Shown here: positions 46,641 to 60,001 of the stretch, piece after piece | Layout: each line of letters opens with the position of its first letter | Numbering within the stretch: the stretch's first letter is position 1 | Assembly (NCBI RefSeq): GCF_024586455.1 | Contig: NC_065921.1 | Coordinates: 496,001 to 560,000 of the forward strand | Direction: 5' to 3' | Length of the DNA: 64,000 bases | DNA from: Bactrocera neohumeralis | Lineage: Eukaryota > Arthropoda > Insecta > Diptera > Tephritidae | The notes under the pieces: generated by a model | Told to the model about the DNA's origin: nothing | The model's database searches: none | The model's input: the letters and a program-made list of their open reading frames with translations, nothing else | Program-made: the position numbers and the translations under genes

Positions 46641-47429
46641 CAAGAATGATAGAATGCAAGATTACGACACTAGTTTACAGTTAGTTTTTTCCGGTTTAGC
46701 TCTTGACAATTCTTACAAAAACAAATACATTGTTCAACAATTTCGTGACGTAACAGTTTTGCGTTGAGAAGAACAAGCATAGAAATGCATACAAATTGTA
46801 AACCGAAAAGTAAACACTTTTTGAAATTCCCAAAATAATATTAATTCATTCGTCTTTGAAGGAAAAATTAAATTAAATTTCTAAGCATAAATATATTAAT
46901 TTTTTAAAATGAAATGTGCAGTGGCTTGTTGTAATAATTATTATGCAATTAAAGGATCGAAAACGAGTTTTTCAGTTTTCCGGCCGATTTAAAAGTTGCC
47001 AAAAAATGGGTGTTATTTTGCAAAAGAAATGATATATTTAATACTAAATTAATAATTTCACAATTCTTTTATCATAATTTCATACATCTGATACATCTGA
47101 GCTTATAATATATGTATATATTTATATACAACACAAGAAACGTCTTCTCCATTTGAATCACAACTTAATAGACAATTTTATTATCAATCGGCCGATATAT
47201 TTCTTTAGAAATGATTCAAATCTTTTCACTCAACAATATTCAATCGCTTCACTAAAACTTTTCATTAAAATAGAAAGAATTAATAATATTTTGCGAATTT
47301 ACAAAAGTGTTTACTTTTCTGTTTACAATTTGCAAGCCATTTGACAGTTTTTCACTCTTGTTCTTCTCAACACGGAACTATGACGTTTCGTAATGGTGGT
47401 CGTCGTAATCTTGTATTCTATCATTCTTG
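46641..47429 (+). mobile_element. P-element superfamily transposon, non-autonomous
   Basis: A perfect 8-bp target-site duplication AAGATAAC (46633-46640 and 47430-47437) flanks inverted ends caagaatgatagaatgcaag and cttgtattctatcattcttg (one mismatch, continuing through attacgac). Subterminal blocks are also inverted (gttgagaagaacaag, and aaattgtaaac with agaaaagtaaacac-type sequence). Inside lies a THAP-domain remnant. An 8-bp duplication, ends of about 28-31 bp and a THAP domain together indicate the P superfamily. At 789 bp it lacks the rest of the transposase. Confidence 0.9.
46909..47053 (+). pseudogene. THAP zinc-finger remnant of a P-type transposase
   Basis: From the ATG at 46909 it reads MKCAVACCNNYYAIKGSKTS and FSVF. 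After a one-base frameshift it continues as FPADLKVAKKWVLFCKRNDI and FNTK. This is the front of a C2CH THAP domain: the first Cys pair, the FP turn, the conserved Trp of KKWV and the LCKR-type stretch. The following Cys, His and the AVPTF-like end are missing, as are the leucine zipper, GTP-binding and catalytic regions. Confidence 0.82.
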
Positions 47430-47437
47430 AAGATAAC

Positions 47438-50400
47438 ACAAAAATGCAATTTGAGCTATACAGAGCGGAGTCTCCAGGCGCATTAAAAAAAAACTATACA
47501 TTCATACATATGTATATGTAGCATCCAACCGTAATGTGTGGTATTTAGGCAATCAGTCCAATCTTAACCACCCGAATATCTCTTAAACTGGAATCAAGTT
47601 ACCATAGCAAAAAACCTCAAACTTTTTACGTTTAAAATTATCTCTCTATCGACATTGTCACCTCCTATTTTTGAAAAATCTCCTTAGGGAGGAAAAAGCG
47701 GTCGTTAATAATCCATATAGCAATGTGAACAAAGAGAAACAAGGGTATATACATATGTACCATAAGAACATCAACAACGATTTTTGCAAAAAAATTCATT
47801 CATAAAAGCTCAATAAATGCGATGATGACGCAAATGGGGAAAAATAAGCGGAAAGCTTTCCGAATAGTGAATGAAGGAGTCAAAAATGAGTGGGAAGCTT
47901 TATTTATTTCACACTATATATGTATATATATTATATGTTAGTGCATGTACATTCACGAAGTATACAAACACAGCCATTCAACAGTTTATGTACTCTTCTC
48001 TCAGGCGAATGCCGAACTTCCTGTTTATAGGTAAATCCATAGAGTTCTTACGTAAAATGGATTGAATGAAGGAGGCGGTAACGTCTAAGTAGGCGAAACG
48101 AACAGTTAAAGGAGAGAATCAATGAAATGTGTTAGTTATGATGCTGTGTCGGCTTCGTGCGAGCTGAATGGCTATCCCGAGTGCATCTCACAAATGCGAG
48201 ATTTGCACACGAATGAACACGTTAACTCCAGCTCGGATGGTGTTCCAATTTCGGAGCGCATTATCGACCGTGCCCATATGAGCTAGCTCCCCGACAATTT
48301 GGTCCATTTGTCAGCATAATTCATTTTTATGCGCAGCGCCCACGTGCGTCAATGAAGAGAGGCCAAAAATGTGCGGAGTGCCAGATATTTGTTGGGTATG
48401 CTGGGCGTACATGTCTAAATGCGTATGTGGGAACACAAAAAATAAATGCGAACATGCATTGAGCGAAAAGCCGTTAATGTATGTACATTGTAGACCAAAT
48501 GAGTAAATTAGTTAAACAGAAATTATATAAGCAAAACCAAACGATTTGTCGTTCATATGTATGAACCATTGTATACTGCAAGTACAGCAAGTTTTTCGAA
48601 TATTGAATGAAACAACCAGTACGCCTGAGTAGGTTCGCATATCACAATGCATGAATGGAAATCTCCACAAGCACGGCGAATGTCGCAAATAAATTTGAGT
48701 AGCAAAGAAATGGAGTCGGCGTGTATTCACGAGCGCCGGAATGCGGTGGATACAAATTCGAAGTTTTGAAAAAAACGAACAAATAATGTCAGTGACGTAA
48801 TTCAATTTCCAACGTTTTAGTATGTGACATGCCACATTTTTTAGATTATTGACGGTATTGAAGTGTAAACATGTTTAGACTGATATTGCATGTTAAGCCT
48901 AGAAAATATTAAATAGATTTTGTTTGAACAGTTCTGAGGAATGAACAGAATTAAGTTATTAAATTTGAAAAAGTTACATTTAAGATAAATAATAAATATA
49001 AGCACATTGTAATGGTCGGGTAGAAGGGTCTTTATCTAATAATTGTGCATTCTACGTCGCAGATAAAGGTTCAACTCTCATCCGCCTATACATTGTTTAA
49101 TTCAATACACTAAAATTAGAAAAAAATGCATACTATTTCATATTATTTTAGAGATTTTGAATCACATTCGCCTTGTAAATTTCACAAAATTAAGCACCCG
49201 ATTCACTGGATTACAACAATAAAGGCAGGAATATACTCGTATGTATGTATATATAAGTATGCGGAGTAAACTTGGTAACGAATGTGTCTCTGTGGTATGA
49301 TAAGTAATGCTTCCTCTCCCGGAAGTTTATAATCGGAAATCACATCAAATATTTGGCCTGAAAGTATGCTAAATGAAGTTATTAGTCTCAACTGCATTTG
49401 TGTAGAATCTACATACATATTCCGTAAATAGAAACTACCAACAACCCAACAAACCATTTACTTATGAGCATTTATGAGCTGAACTCAGTTATATAAGCCA
49501 GTATAATAAATAATGTATGTAGATCTAACAAAGATTGAAAAATTGAAACAACAACAGCAAATAGAAATAAAATATATGAAAATGTGTTCTTATGTTTATT
49601 AAATATGTTTTTATCATTTCTTCGGCAAAAGCATGCTGAAAGCAGAAAAGATGAAAAGCACCCTCATTATGGAGAAGATTGCTGAATTTGAAATTGTATT
49701 TTTGAAAACATTGCTTCAGAGCAAAGAAAATACCTCTACATATGATGTTGGTAATAAATAAATAATTTGTACTAGATGGAGACTATTTTTCGATCATATA
49801 TTCCAAACAATACCAAAATTTGTTAAATCACAATGCATTAGATATGCAGACCCAACAGTATGTAGATCCAAATGTACATACTACATATGTATATACGTAC
49901 ACATGTACACATGTATGTATATGTACAAATCCTTGTATGAATTTTTAACTAATTTCGCATTGTAGCGCGTGACGTCAAAGCACTCTCCGGAAAATTACAC
50001 AACGGGAGAGAACCAACTGCAACAGAGATACACGCATACATATACGTACATACATACATACAAATGAATGCTTGATGTAGAAGTAAATTTTGTTTCCTTA
50101 GTATATTGATAAGAGGGAGTGTTCATATACATACATATGTAGGTCCTGCTAAGGACTATTTTATAATGTTGCTAAGTGTTGCCGTGGCGGAAATGCTTTA
50201 GCTAACGGAATTAATTCTCCAATGCATTAAAATTTAAAATTATGAACACATATATATTTGTACATATGTAACGAAAGTGTGTTCTAGGAGAGAAGGCATA
50301 AAGCAATACATTGTAATATCCACAGTTCTCTAACACCCACTTGCTAGTCAACACCTAATCAGTTGCTAATTCAATCCAATTGGATTGGTACAATCAGTGC

Positions 50401-53400
50401 AACCGTGTAGGCAACAGTGCTGCCTCTTTATTCCCTTTTCGCCTTTTCCATTTTGACAGCTGTGCTAAGTACGATGGCATGCAATGTATAAGCGCTCCGC
50501 TCCTATCTATCTCACTTAGTGTCAATCTCTCGTATTGTATCGTTCGCTGTCGCATCGGTATCGGTATCGGTCTGTGTACAAAATAATACGACGGGGAAAA
50601 TATTTTATTTTAATTCAAATATAACTACTGAAGGAATAATTACAAATTAAAATTACATATAATAAATTAAGTATGTGTACGTAAAGATCTTAATCTCAAA
50701 ACTTGTCGCCGTACAAAAAACTAGGGTTCACCAGCACTCTATAGTATATTATCGTGTATATGTGCATATATCACATTTTAATGTACATAAGTGTTGGTGG
50801 ATATTAAAGTGTTATATGTATATGCAGATTGTGAGAGTGTATTAAAGAGAAAAAAGTGCGGTGTCAAAAATAATAAATTTGTAGTTGGAAATTGCAAGGA
50901 AATATGTATTCTAAGTAAATAATGCAGGAAATACAGTAAATGGAAACATGTAAAAACAACACAAACTATGCAACCGAGGGCAGATACAATAACAGCGGCC
51001 ATTTATTAAATAAAAGAAGTAAACCATGAAACTCGTATAAATATATAAATAATGAAAAATTACGTAGACAGGAGGAGAGAAGATACATGCAGATGTGTGT
51101 TTGTATGTACGAACATATGTATGTAAAGGTGAACCAGTTGGGCAAGTAGGCAGACCGATGGAGATACCGATGCGCTAAGTACGCCCGTGGGTACTGAGTC
51201 TATGGAGTTTGTGACAAGAAGCAGTCGGTTTGGAAACTGCTCAATCTATAAAGTATCGGTAACGGTGTCCGCGCGTTCACCGCATCGTTCGGCACATACT
51301 ACGTCAGATTTTCCCTTTCCAAACTGCGCCAACACCGCATTCATTCTCAACCATATTCTCCATCTCCTCATTATCTGCCGTTCTTGCCACCTCCGCTCCA
51401 AACTACTCAAGCTTGTGTCGTAAATGTCGACAGCAATAACACAGTGACGATAATCGTCCAAAGTCATCGCCGAAGTCGTCGCTCTCATTTTTCTTATGTT
51501 GTTGTTGCTCCTCGTATTAAAGTGATTACAGTTGTTAATTTTTTTGCTGGTTTGCTTGGTTGTCGACGTCTTCATCCATCTATGTATATGTACATATTAT
51601 GTATACTCCATATGTACAATTAGATATATTCGCCACCGCCGTCTTTCCCAATATCATCGTCGCCTCCGCCCGTGCGCATACCCTTACACCTATGTATGTA
51701 TATGTAGGTATATATGTACATATAGATTTTTACATATACATATGTATATGTATTGGCCGTCTCGTCGGTGTCTGTTTACCGAATGGAGCACCATACTAGT
51801 GCGCCAGCAGAGAGGTCTCTTGGAGACTCCTCAGTTGCTTTTCGACGTCTGAATTGTGAGCGTGTATCACTCTCGTCGGCAGCGACGTGACCTCCTCTAT
51901 CTGCATGGGCACAACTACAAAACGCAAAACACATACTAATCCGTACGAGTATATACCATAAATGATACAGTTTATATGTATAAACAAATGTTCATACATA
52001 CATACATATATAGTCTGCGTAATATCGTTAAGCAAAGCAAAATGATATTATTGGGCCAATTGTTTCCATAACATGCAATTTTCTTGTGGAAAGTTAATTC
52101 GCTTTCAATTCCTCAGAAACAAAAGCGGTGACCTGCCGAAATAAAGTGAAAAGTGCATATATGTAGGTACATAGCAAAGTGTAATAAAAAATGCTCTTGT
52201 ATACATACATATATGTATTTTTATTGGTACCCACAAATCATATTCTTGAAAAACCAAGTGAAATGTGAGAAATAAATATATTGTCATGCCGCAAAATCTA
52301 CTTAGATGTATAAAAAAGCTCAGCTTGAAATTTAAAAAGGATTCGTTTCCCACTACCAGGTTGCTAGACCAATGTAATTATATGAAGATTTTGTGAATGA
52401 ACTTCTAATACGTAGGTTTAACTGGATATATAATTGCTGCAGTACCTCGTTGCAGTCACAGCCATCGGCATCACTGCTGCTCTCGCAAGTGTATCACCGT
52501 TTTGTCAATTCCAATGCAGTGTTGTTGCCTTCATCACACGTTCAATTCGCTGATTGTACTATTGTGGGGTTGTCACATTTATATGTGTGTGGAATTTTAG
52601 ATATATGTACACACATACATTTAACTTTGAATTCAAGACGCTTAATTAGAAAAAATTGTCTGTTGAGCAGTTACATGTGTCCATTTGTGTATTGAAATTG
52701 CACTATAGCTACTTTATCGGACGAGCGAGTAGCTGCCAGCAGCCTGCTCTTGGCAGTGGACTTTTTATATTTCGAATCATAGTGGTGTGTGTACAAAAAT
52801 TAATTTTACAAATAATGTAGGTGCATATGTGTAAGTATGTATGTACCTACATACATACATAGGTCACATATAAATCATTTAATTGGCATGATGATCATGC
52901 ATTTGTTATTGTAATGGAATTTGTTAATTTTCTGACGAACTGCAACTTATTTTCCTACTAACGTTTCCTCAATCCTTTTGATCTTGGGGGAAATTTACAA
53001 TTTTTGCTTACATACTCACTTACCATACTTCCGCCTTCAAACGAGTTCACTTTCTCAGAGTATCGCAACATAATCGAATGGTCTTAAGTTTCGTCTTCAC
53101 GTAAATTTCCATTTAGTTCTTGACTTACACCGCTCTTTGATAGCTCTTTTGCTACTCAATCTTACAACCACATAATGGTTCACCAAACACACCGTTTTCG
53201 ATTGACTGATATCTCAATATAGCAAAGTCTAGATGTTTTCCTCAAATTAATTCCGCTTTGAAGCTAAATTAACAGACATTTTCAGGGCCTTTCTTGTCAG
53301 CCAGCTTTCAGATATTTCTTCGTTTGACAAATAACTCGCTTTTATCCTTTTTACCAATTCCACTTTATTTAATTTTCTTCGCGTCTGATCCAAGGTAGAA

Positions 53401-54064
53401 TGAGAACTCGTTGTGGACACATAGCCATACATTCAGCTCACCGGCAACAAAGGCAAATTGTGCTGGTATTTTACATACATACATACATATATTTACACAT
53501 GCGTACATAGATAATTATTAAGTATGGGCGGTGGTTATTAAAAAGCATTTATGAGCTGGACGTTTAGGCAGGAATATAGTGAAGAGCAGGTTTTCGGAGC
53601 CTTACATCCAAACAGAGTTAAAACCGCAGTTGTGATTTTGTTTTCAATGTACATTGAAGAAAATGCTACAACTTTAAGGCAAACCACTTTCGAGCAAAAA
53701 GGCCTTACGTCTAAAAAAATGTATAGGTATTGGAAAAATATTGAATTGGTCTTGGGAATAAGTTGGAAATAGAAATTAACGAAATCGAGCGCGGGTTGTT
53801 CCTAATAAATTCTGTGATGTGATATCTGTGACCAATACAGATAAAGGGAAGTGGTTAGATCTTTGGACAACTACTCAGTATGCTAATCATATACATTACA
53901 TACATATGTATGCACAAGATATATATGTACATGTAATATGTACGAAAATTAATAAACAAGGCATAAATTCGTGCGAGGCCGTCGTACTGGCCGAATTTTT
54001 GAGATACAATTAATAAGATGGTCAGAAATCAGTATATATGGTGTATGAGACCGAGAGGGATATA
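47438..54064. other. Long gene-free stretch
   Basis: No exon I can support. A minus frame at 49457-49203 (DVISDYKLPGEEALLIIPQR) and a 73-codon plus frame with an ATG at 53551 (MSWTFRQEYSEEQVFGALHP) are open but unrecognised. Dense ATGT/TACA repeats lie at 49,885-49,925, 50,040-50,065, 51,685-51,755, 52,830-52,865 and 53,475-53,505. A short (TCGGTA)n run is at about 50,553-50,572. It probably holds Sik3 or edl non-coding exons and enhancers. Confidence 0.4.
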
Positions 54065-54993
54065 CACGGTCTGTCGCAAAAGAAACAGAACTTTTTAAAT
54101 ATAACTGTTTCTGGTGGCGCCTCCTATTGGTGGGTATATGAAATAAAAAGTTTGATCTCTTGATGACATTTCGTAAAAATTTTAAGACAATTGGATAACT
54201 ACAATCGATGTTATCGATCAAAAAGTGACAGCAGCTTTTGGTCATCGGTCGTAAAATGCAAAGAGCAAATATTAAATTTTGTTTTAAACTTGGGAAAACG
54301 TTTACTGAAACATTTCAAATGATGAAAAAAGTTTATGTTGATCAGTGCCTATCCCGTAGTAATGTGCATGAGTGGTTTAAGCGATGCCAAGAAGGTCGTG
54401 AGGACCTCTGTGACGATCAGAAGTCGGTCGTCTTCAGAAGTCAAAAATAAAGACAATGCTGATTTGTTTTTACAATTCCGAGGGTATTGTACACCGAGAG
54501 TTCGTCCCACCTGGCCGAACGATTAATGCTGTGTTTTACCTTGGAGTTATGAAGCGTATTTTGTCACGCATTCGTCGTGCTCGACCACAATACCGTGAGG
54601 CAGGGTCCTGGCGCCTTTTGCACGATAATGCGCCGTGTCATCGGTCGACGCTTGTAACTGATTTTTTGACAAAAACTCCATATTAACCATTAATCACTCA
54701 CCCTACTCACCTGATCTTGCACCCTGTGATTTTTACCTATTTGGAAAACTTCGTTTGCTCATGAAAGGACACTGGTTTCAGGGCATTTCAGCTATCCAAA
54801 AGGTGACGACCGATATTCTCAAGAGCATTCCAAAAAATGACCTTAAACACTCATTTGAAATGCTAATTGACCGGGCTGAACGCTGTATCGAAGCACAAGA
54901 AAACTACATTGAATAAAAAATATAACTTTTGAAAAATATTAATTTTTTGTTGCTTTTTTTAACAGTCCTGTTTCTTTTGCGACAGACCTTGCA
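54065..54993 (+). mobile_element. Mariner-type transposon, internally deleted
   Basis: The inverted ends ggtctgtcgcaaaagaaaca (54,068) and tgtttcttttgcgacagacc (ending 54,988) match perfectly. From the ATG at 54256 the transposase starts MQRANIKFCFKLGKTFTETF with the HTH (VHEWFKRCQEGREDLCDDQK). A deletion joins this to VKNKDNADLFLQFRGIVHRE in another frame. Then come the second catalytic Asp block (WRLLHDNAPCHRS), YSPDLAPCDFYLFGKLRLLM with the third, and the end ERCIEAQENYIE. The first catalytic Asp region is lost, and frameshifts and a stop are present, so it is inactive. The C-terminal half is well preserved. Confidence 0.88.
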
Positions 54994-57900
54994 TAAACCG
55001 ATTTCGTCCATTTTACAGACTCTCGCAAATAAACCAAGCGGCAGAAAGAAAATAACTCAGCGAATTACGACTACCGAAAATTCAATACTTTCGGTATATT
55101 TCGTTGCAACTCTAGCATATGTATACTTATACATATGTACATACATATGTACATATTCTCCCATATGTTACATTTTGAGGTGTTACAAATGGTCGGTCGG
55201 TGAACAAATCCATAGTGCTCTGTACCACATGTTTTAAACGATAACTTTATTATAGATGTTAATAAATAATAAAATGACATTGTTGTTGTAGGACGATAAC
55301 AGGCTCAGCTAAGTAGCGGAGCCAAATCTACTGAATTCTCTTAATCAGCTATGAACGTGAGAGAGCGCAGTAGCTGGTTCAGTTATTTCTAGCAATATAG
55401 AGGAAGGTGGTGGGGAAGGCAGTCCGGTTTATCAAATAAAATTAGATCGGATAAGAAAAATACAATAAAAACAATGGCAACATTACATGTGTATGTATGT
55501 ATATGTATGTATGTAGCAATTCCAACTGATTACTATGAATTTAAATGTAAAAACAAACAGTTGGACAACACACACAGTACATAACTATAACGAATTACGG
55601 CTATTGGAATGGTATATAGCGGAGTGTGGAAGGTTGCACCTTGCTATCGAAGTAAGATTCAAAGTACTGGTAACTTTTAGGCATAAAACTTAGAGCATAA
55701 CACGTAGGTATGTACATATCCGAGTTCGTAATGGAAGAATAGCTTATATCAATTAACTATTTGAAGATACATATGGTCAATAATAATTCGTATAATATGT
55801 ATTACTTGAAATATAAATTAATCTATTACTCTACTAATTGCGATTTTCATTTTAAGTGTTTTAATCACTCCTCCAAAAGGATGTACTACTTGTCCTATGG
55901 CCGTTACTAGTGATTACCATTTAATCACAATGCCGTAATGGCCGCAGTAACGCCATAGTCTCGAGGTAGCGACTCGTTAAGTATAAATAGAGAATTTACC
56001 AAATTTGTTTTTCAGTTGCGATCAAAGACGGTATACTCGTACAGATTATAACGACCTTCCAACATCTCGATAATTGTTTTCTAGAGCGATTTGTCTGACC
56101 CTACGATTCTTTTCATTGTCCCGAAATTTCTTTCCAGTTTCATTTATGGCACGATGAATCGGTAAATTTTGAGTTCACATAGCACTCACTTTGCTTTGAG
56201 CTTCTACATACTAAATACTCATTAACAATATGATTAATATGTATTATCAATTCTATTATTTTGCGTTGAATATATGTATGTATTTATAGTTATTCTTATA
56301 ATACAAACCACTAAACTCTAAAAAATACCGAGAAGTGCTGGTGAAATACATATACTATATACATGTATGTACATATGTACATACATATGTAGTATGTACA
56401 TATGTATACATAAATGTAGAATGGATACATATATAATAAAACACACACACGAAAATCGTAAGGAACAAGAAGCCCACTGGTCGTTGAGTCATTCTTCAAC
56501 GCTTTTACGAAGCACTCCCAGGGGCATCCGCACTCGCGTGTGTGTGTGTGTTTGCCCGCTTAGCCACCGTAATTGACAATCTTCCGTTAATTTTAGTTCG
56601 ATCAGATATTTCGAAAACGTACACATAATATGAGAAAAAAGTGATTGCAAAATTTATCAAAACCGGCAATAATATTTTTTTCGAAATTATAAATTATCAA
56701 TCGAGTGTTTTGGGTTGTAAGGATATCTATGGTCTATGAAAAAAAAAAATCAAATTTAAACGGTTGCTCAAATTTCTCCTGTGGACGATTTGTTTGGCGC
56801 TTTCTTAAAGTACGTCGAGCTTGAGTTTGTTGTTCTTGATAGCGTCACCGCCATTGCTGCCAGCCAGTGTTGCTAATGTCGCATAGAGCAACAGCAACCA
56901 TATAAAGAGACATCCTCGTTATTTTTAACAGCAGTTAATAGCCGACACAACTATTCAATCCCATGATCTTTTGTTCGGTTTTTTTGCCTTGCTTTCCTGG
57001 TAAATAAAATAACAACAAGAAACCCCACCACCCACTCCCACATCACGCTAGCAGCAATAAGTAACATCAAATCAAAAACAACAACAGCTAACGCATTATA
57101 AGTGTGTAACGCATTTTCTGTTTTATTGATAAATCGGTTGTTCGTCGTTCAGTCGGTCAGCAATTCGTTCACTGTGCTCGTATCATAAATATGCCTTCTT
57201 CAAAAAATATAGCAACTTATTTACTGTTTACGACGGTCGGCAAATTTCGTTAAATAAAGTGAACGTTGCTCGTTTTTCACAAATTAGTAATAACCAGAAT
57301 CCCATCACTTTGCTCTTCACTGCAGTTTTATCCGGCAAAAAGCTGAAATTGTTCACCGGCGGCGGGAGCATACGAAGAAACGCCGAACACCAGATGATTT
57401 GTTTATTGGTCGGTATATTGGCACATACATATGTATGTACGTAAATTCCTACGCCACTTATACGTCACCTCGGCAATCGACAGTTGGCGCACAGTCGTAT
57501 AATACTGAATCGTAGAACCGCATTCAGACATTGGAAGAAACAAAAAGTGCGATGTAAATATTCATAGAGAGTACATACCCTATGTCGAGTCCAAGCTCAA
57601 AGTCAACTTATCACTTACCCGACAATTGTGGCAATTTAGGAAAATTAATATTATTAATGAATTAACGCATACCAAAACTACATATGTACACATACATATA
57701 TTTTTATATTCAGTATCCGTAATAATAACAATACAAACTCAAAAACAAAAACAGAAACCAAAAGCATTGACTTCGCGTTCTGTAAAAAAGTAAAGGAAGT
57801 TATCGCCAACTACATAGTACATCAGTTACTTTCCAACACTATTTAACAAAAATCAACATTTCCTTTCCATTCCTTCATGGTTGGAACAACTACATTCAAG

Positions 57901-58287
57901 TGAATTAAAGTCATACATATATACACTCTGAACTCGACTTTACAACGACTTTCAGTACTCTAACTAATGCGAGACAGTCAGAGCACATCGGTACGACCAC
58001 AGCATTGCTAATGAGCAGTGTGGAGCAAGGTAAACAAGCTGAAGCAAAAACTTAAAAATGTACGCACACAAATAATATTGAAGCAGGTCTAGCCAGCTTC
58101 CTGCCCCCGACAAGCCTTAATATTCGTTCACACAGTCGTAAAGTGGTTCGGTACGAGGAACAAGAGCAGCAGTTGTCAGGCGATAAGCCCAGCCATTGAA
58201 ATACTATATCAGTGCAGTTGTTTGTGGGAACCTGGGGTGTAGGCGGCGACGGTGTTAATAGTACAAATAGCAAACGCACACGCAGCG
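54994..58287. other. Upstream region and probable 5' UTR of Sik3
   Basis: No coding exon. Palindromic ATGT repeats lie at 55,120-55,155, 55,488-55,515 and 56,350-56,405, and a (GT)n run at 56,536-56,551. From about 56,900 the DNA becomes richer in A-rich CAA repeats and short frames, as in long fly 5' UTRs. The Sik3 start ATG at 58,288 is in an exon open upstream for at least 36 nt. A transcription start cannot be placed by eye. Confidence 0.45.
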
Positions 58288-58446
58288 ATGGCAGCCTCAA
58301 CTTCGGATAACTACAAAGTTCCCTCGACAAGTAAAATTTCTGTAGATAAACTGCTGCGAGTTGGCTATTATGAACTGGAGAAGACGATTGGCAAAGGAAA
58401 TTTTGCAGTTGTGAAATTGGCGTCGAATATTGTCACTAAATCAAAG
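58288..58446 (+). CDS. Sik3: Sik3 salt-inducible kinase, first coding exon
   Basis: 53 codons from ATG to a donor (tcaaag/gtaaat), ending in phase 0. The protein begins MAASTSDNYKVPSTSKISVD and continues KLLRVGYYELEKTIGKGNFA and VVKLASNIVTKSK. The glycine-rich ATP loop (IGKGNFAVV) of an AMPK-related kinase is complete. The next exon should start with VAIKII, carrying the catalytic Lys, but is not in the remaining 5.5 kb. The GYYELE.TIGKGNFAVVKLA pattern fits SIK3 better than SIK2 (GFYDIERTIGKGNFAVVKLA). By family knowledge, SIK3 is activated by LKB1 and phosphorylates class IIa HDACs and CRTC; in flies it controls lipid storage and Hippo signalling. The first intron is over 5.5 kb and full of repeats. 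Confidence 0.9.
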
Positions 58447-58799
58447 GTAAATACACAGATGTAGTAAAAAGTATTTTATTTTTCGTTAATATTTCAATTA
58501 TTATAATCTACATAGAAAATTGTGAATCTATCATATTCTTGGATAAATGACTTTCTCACCATTCTCACCTCGTATATATGTATGTATGTCTATTCTGTCC
58601 ATTGTTTTTACTCGTATATGGTTCGCAGGTAAACTGAACATATACATACTTACATTGCATATACATAATAGTCTCCTCTATAAATGTCTACTCCCAAAAA
58701 GTAATACTTGGTTGGTTTAGTGGTGGAGTCTTGAGTTAGTATTAGGATGACGAGAGATCGTAATAGTGAGGGGTACCAATGGCGTGGGTTCCGCCCCCC
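58447..58799 (+). other. Start of Sik3 intron 1
   Basis: It begins with donor gtaaatac. AT-rich, with a microsatellite near 58,576-58,590. No exon seen. Confidence 0.6.
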
Positions 58800-59305
58800 A
58801 ACAGGAAGAATTAAGTTCAGGTGTAACCCATCATTTCATAATCGAACAACCGAAAATTCGCTAAGGACAAATCCCTTAAGTACTCCCACCGGCGCTGTAA
58901 AAATAAATGAGATCTTACTCAAACTGATGCCGAATATATGGACCCAGGATATACAGAAGAATTTTGACCGAAAAATCAGGTCAATATGTGAGATATATAA
59001 TTGAAGTTCCGAATTCAGACTGGTCAAATACGGACTAATGTAGTATGGTTACCGAAAACATTACTGTCGACTCGAATTAGTTTGCCAAGCATATGTGTAT
59101 ACATTATACAATCATAAGTACCCAGCAGCTGTTTAGCTTCTTGATAGCTTCATATTATCTGCATTAGTAAATAGTTTAAATAACACCCACAGCTCTACAA
59201 AACCAAAAAAAAATTGTGTCCTGTTTAGAGCCACCGCCAACATTTAGATGAAAATCCATATTTCCACACCTACTCGTTACATCCGAACTTAGCCTTCCTT
59301 ACTTG
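58800..59305 (-). repeat. Interspersed repeat A, decayed copy in Sik3 intron
   Basis: It has gaattaagttcaggtgtaac at the left and atccgaacttagccttcctt at the right, so both borders resemble the caagtaaggaagggctaagttc end in inverted arrangement. The interior is diverged, with gaccgaaaaatcaggtcaat typical of the 18,255 and 27,155 copies. Confidence 0.5.
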
Positions 59306-60001
59306 TTAGCAATAAAAATGCAGTTTTCCAGTCATAATTAGGTTTCTGCGCACCTTTTTCTCGCATACAAAGATCACACGTGCTCCGCTCTCAGGCTTCT
59401 TAACGAAAATATGAGAAAAATTATACTGAATGTTTAAAGGTTTAACTAAAAACGTGGTATGGAAAAGCTAAAAAATGGAATATTTGATGCAGCGATAACT
59501 GGAAGATACAGATTTATCAAAGGTAGAACTGTTCTGGAAAGTATTGTGCTGATTTCCTAAGTATGGTTATTGACGAAATCAAATCTTACAAACCATTGAT
59601 AGGACAACAAAATCACTGTGAACCAGCGTAATGATAATTAAAAGTTTTAATACACACGACTATTTCGACTATTAATCGTTCATCCTTACACTAAACATAA
59701 GTATGTAGTCCAACAAGGAAGACCCATATTAACAGTAACATATGAGGTTCAATATTTCAAATATACAAATTAAAAAGTATTAATTAAAACAAACATACCA
59801 ATTAGATTTACACCATTTATTAGCGTTGAAATGTATGATAAGGAATATGATAACAGAATGTATGGTACAATGTTTTAACCAAACTGTTCCGAACAATTTT
59901 CGAAATATGAAAAAAGGAGTAGAAATCATGTTAATTCATGTGAACGAGACTATTTGCACGATCAGTCCAAATTTAGAGAGCTGATGTAACATTGCGTCTT
60001 A
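59306..60001. other. Sik3 intron sequence
   Basis: AT-rich, nothing recognised. Confidence 0.4.

Noticed and set aside
49203..49457. Minus-strand frame with the exon-like stretch DVISDYKLPGEEALLIIPQR after a ctttcag acceptor
   Set aside because: No matching donor or neighbouring exon was found, and the frame continues into a microsatellite.
53551..53772. 73-codon frame MSWTFRQEYSEEQVFGALHP
   Set aside because: It looks more protein-like than its surroundings but has no family, partner exon or transposon ends that I can point to.
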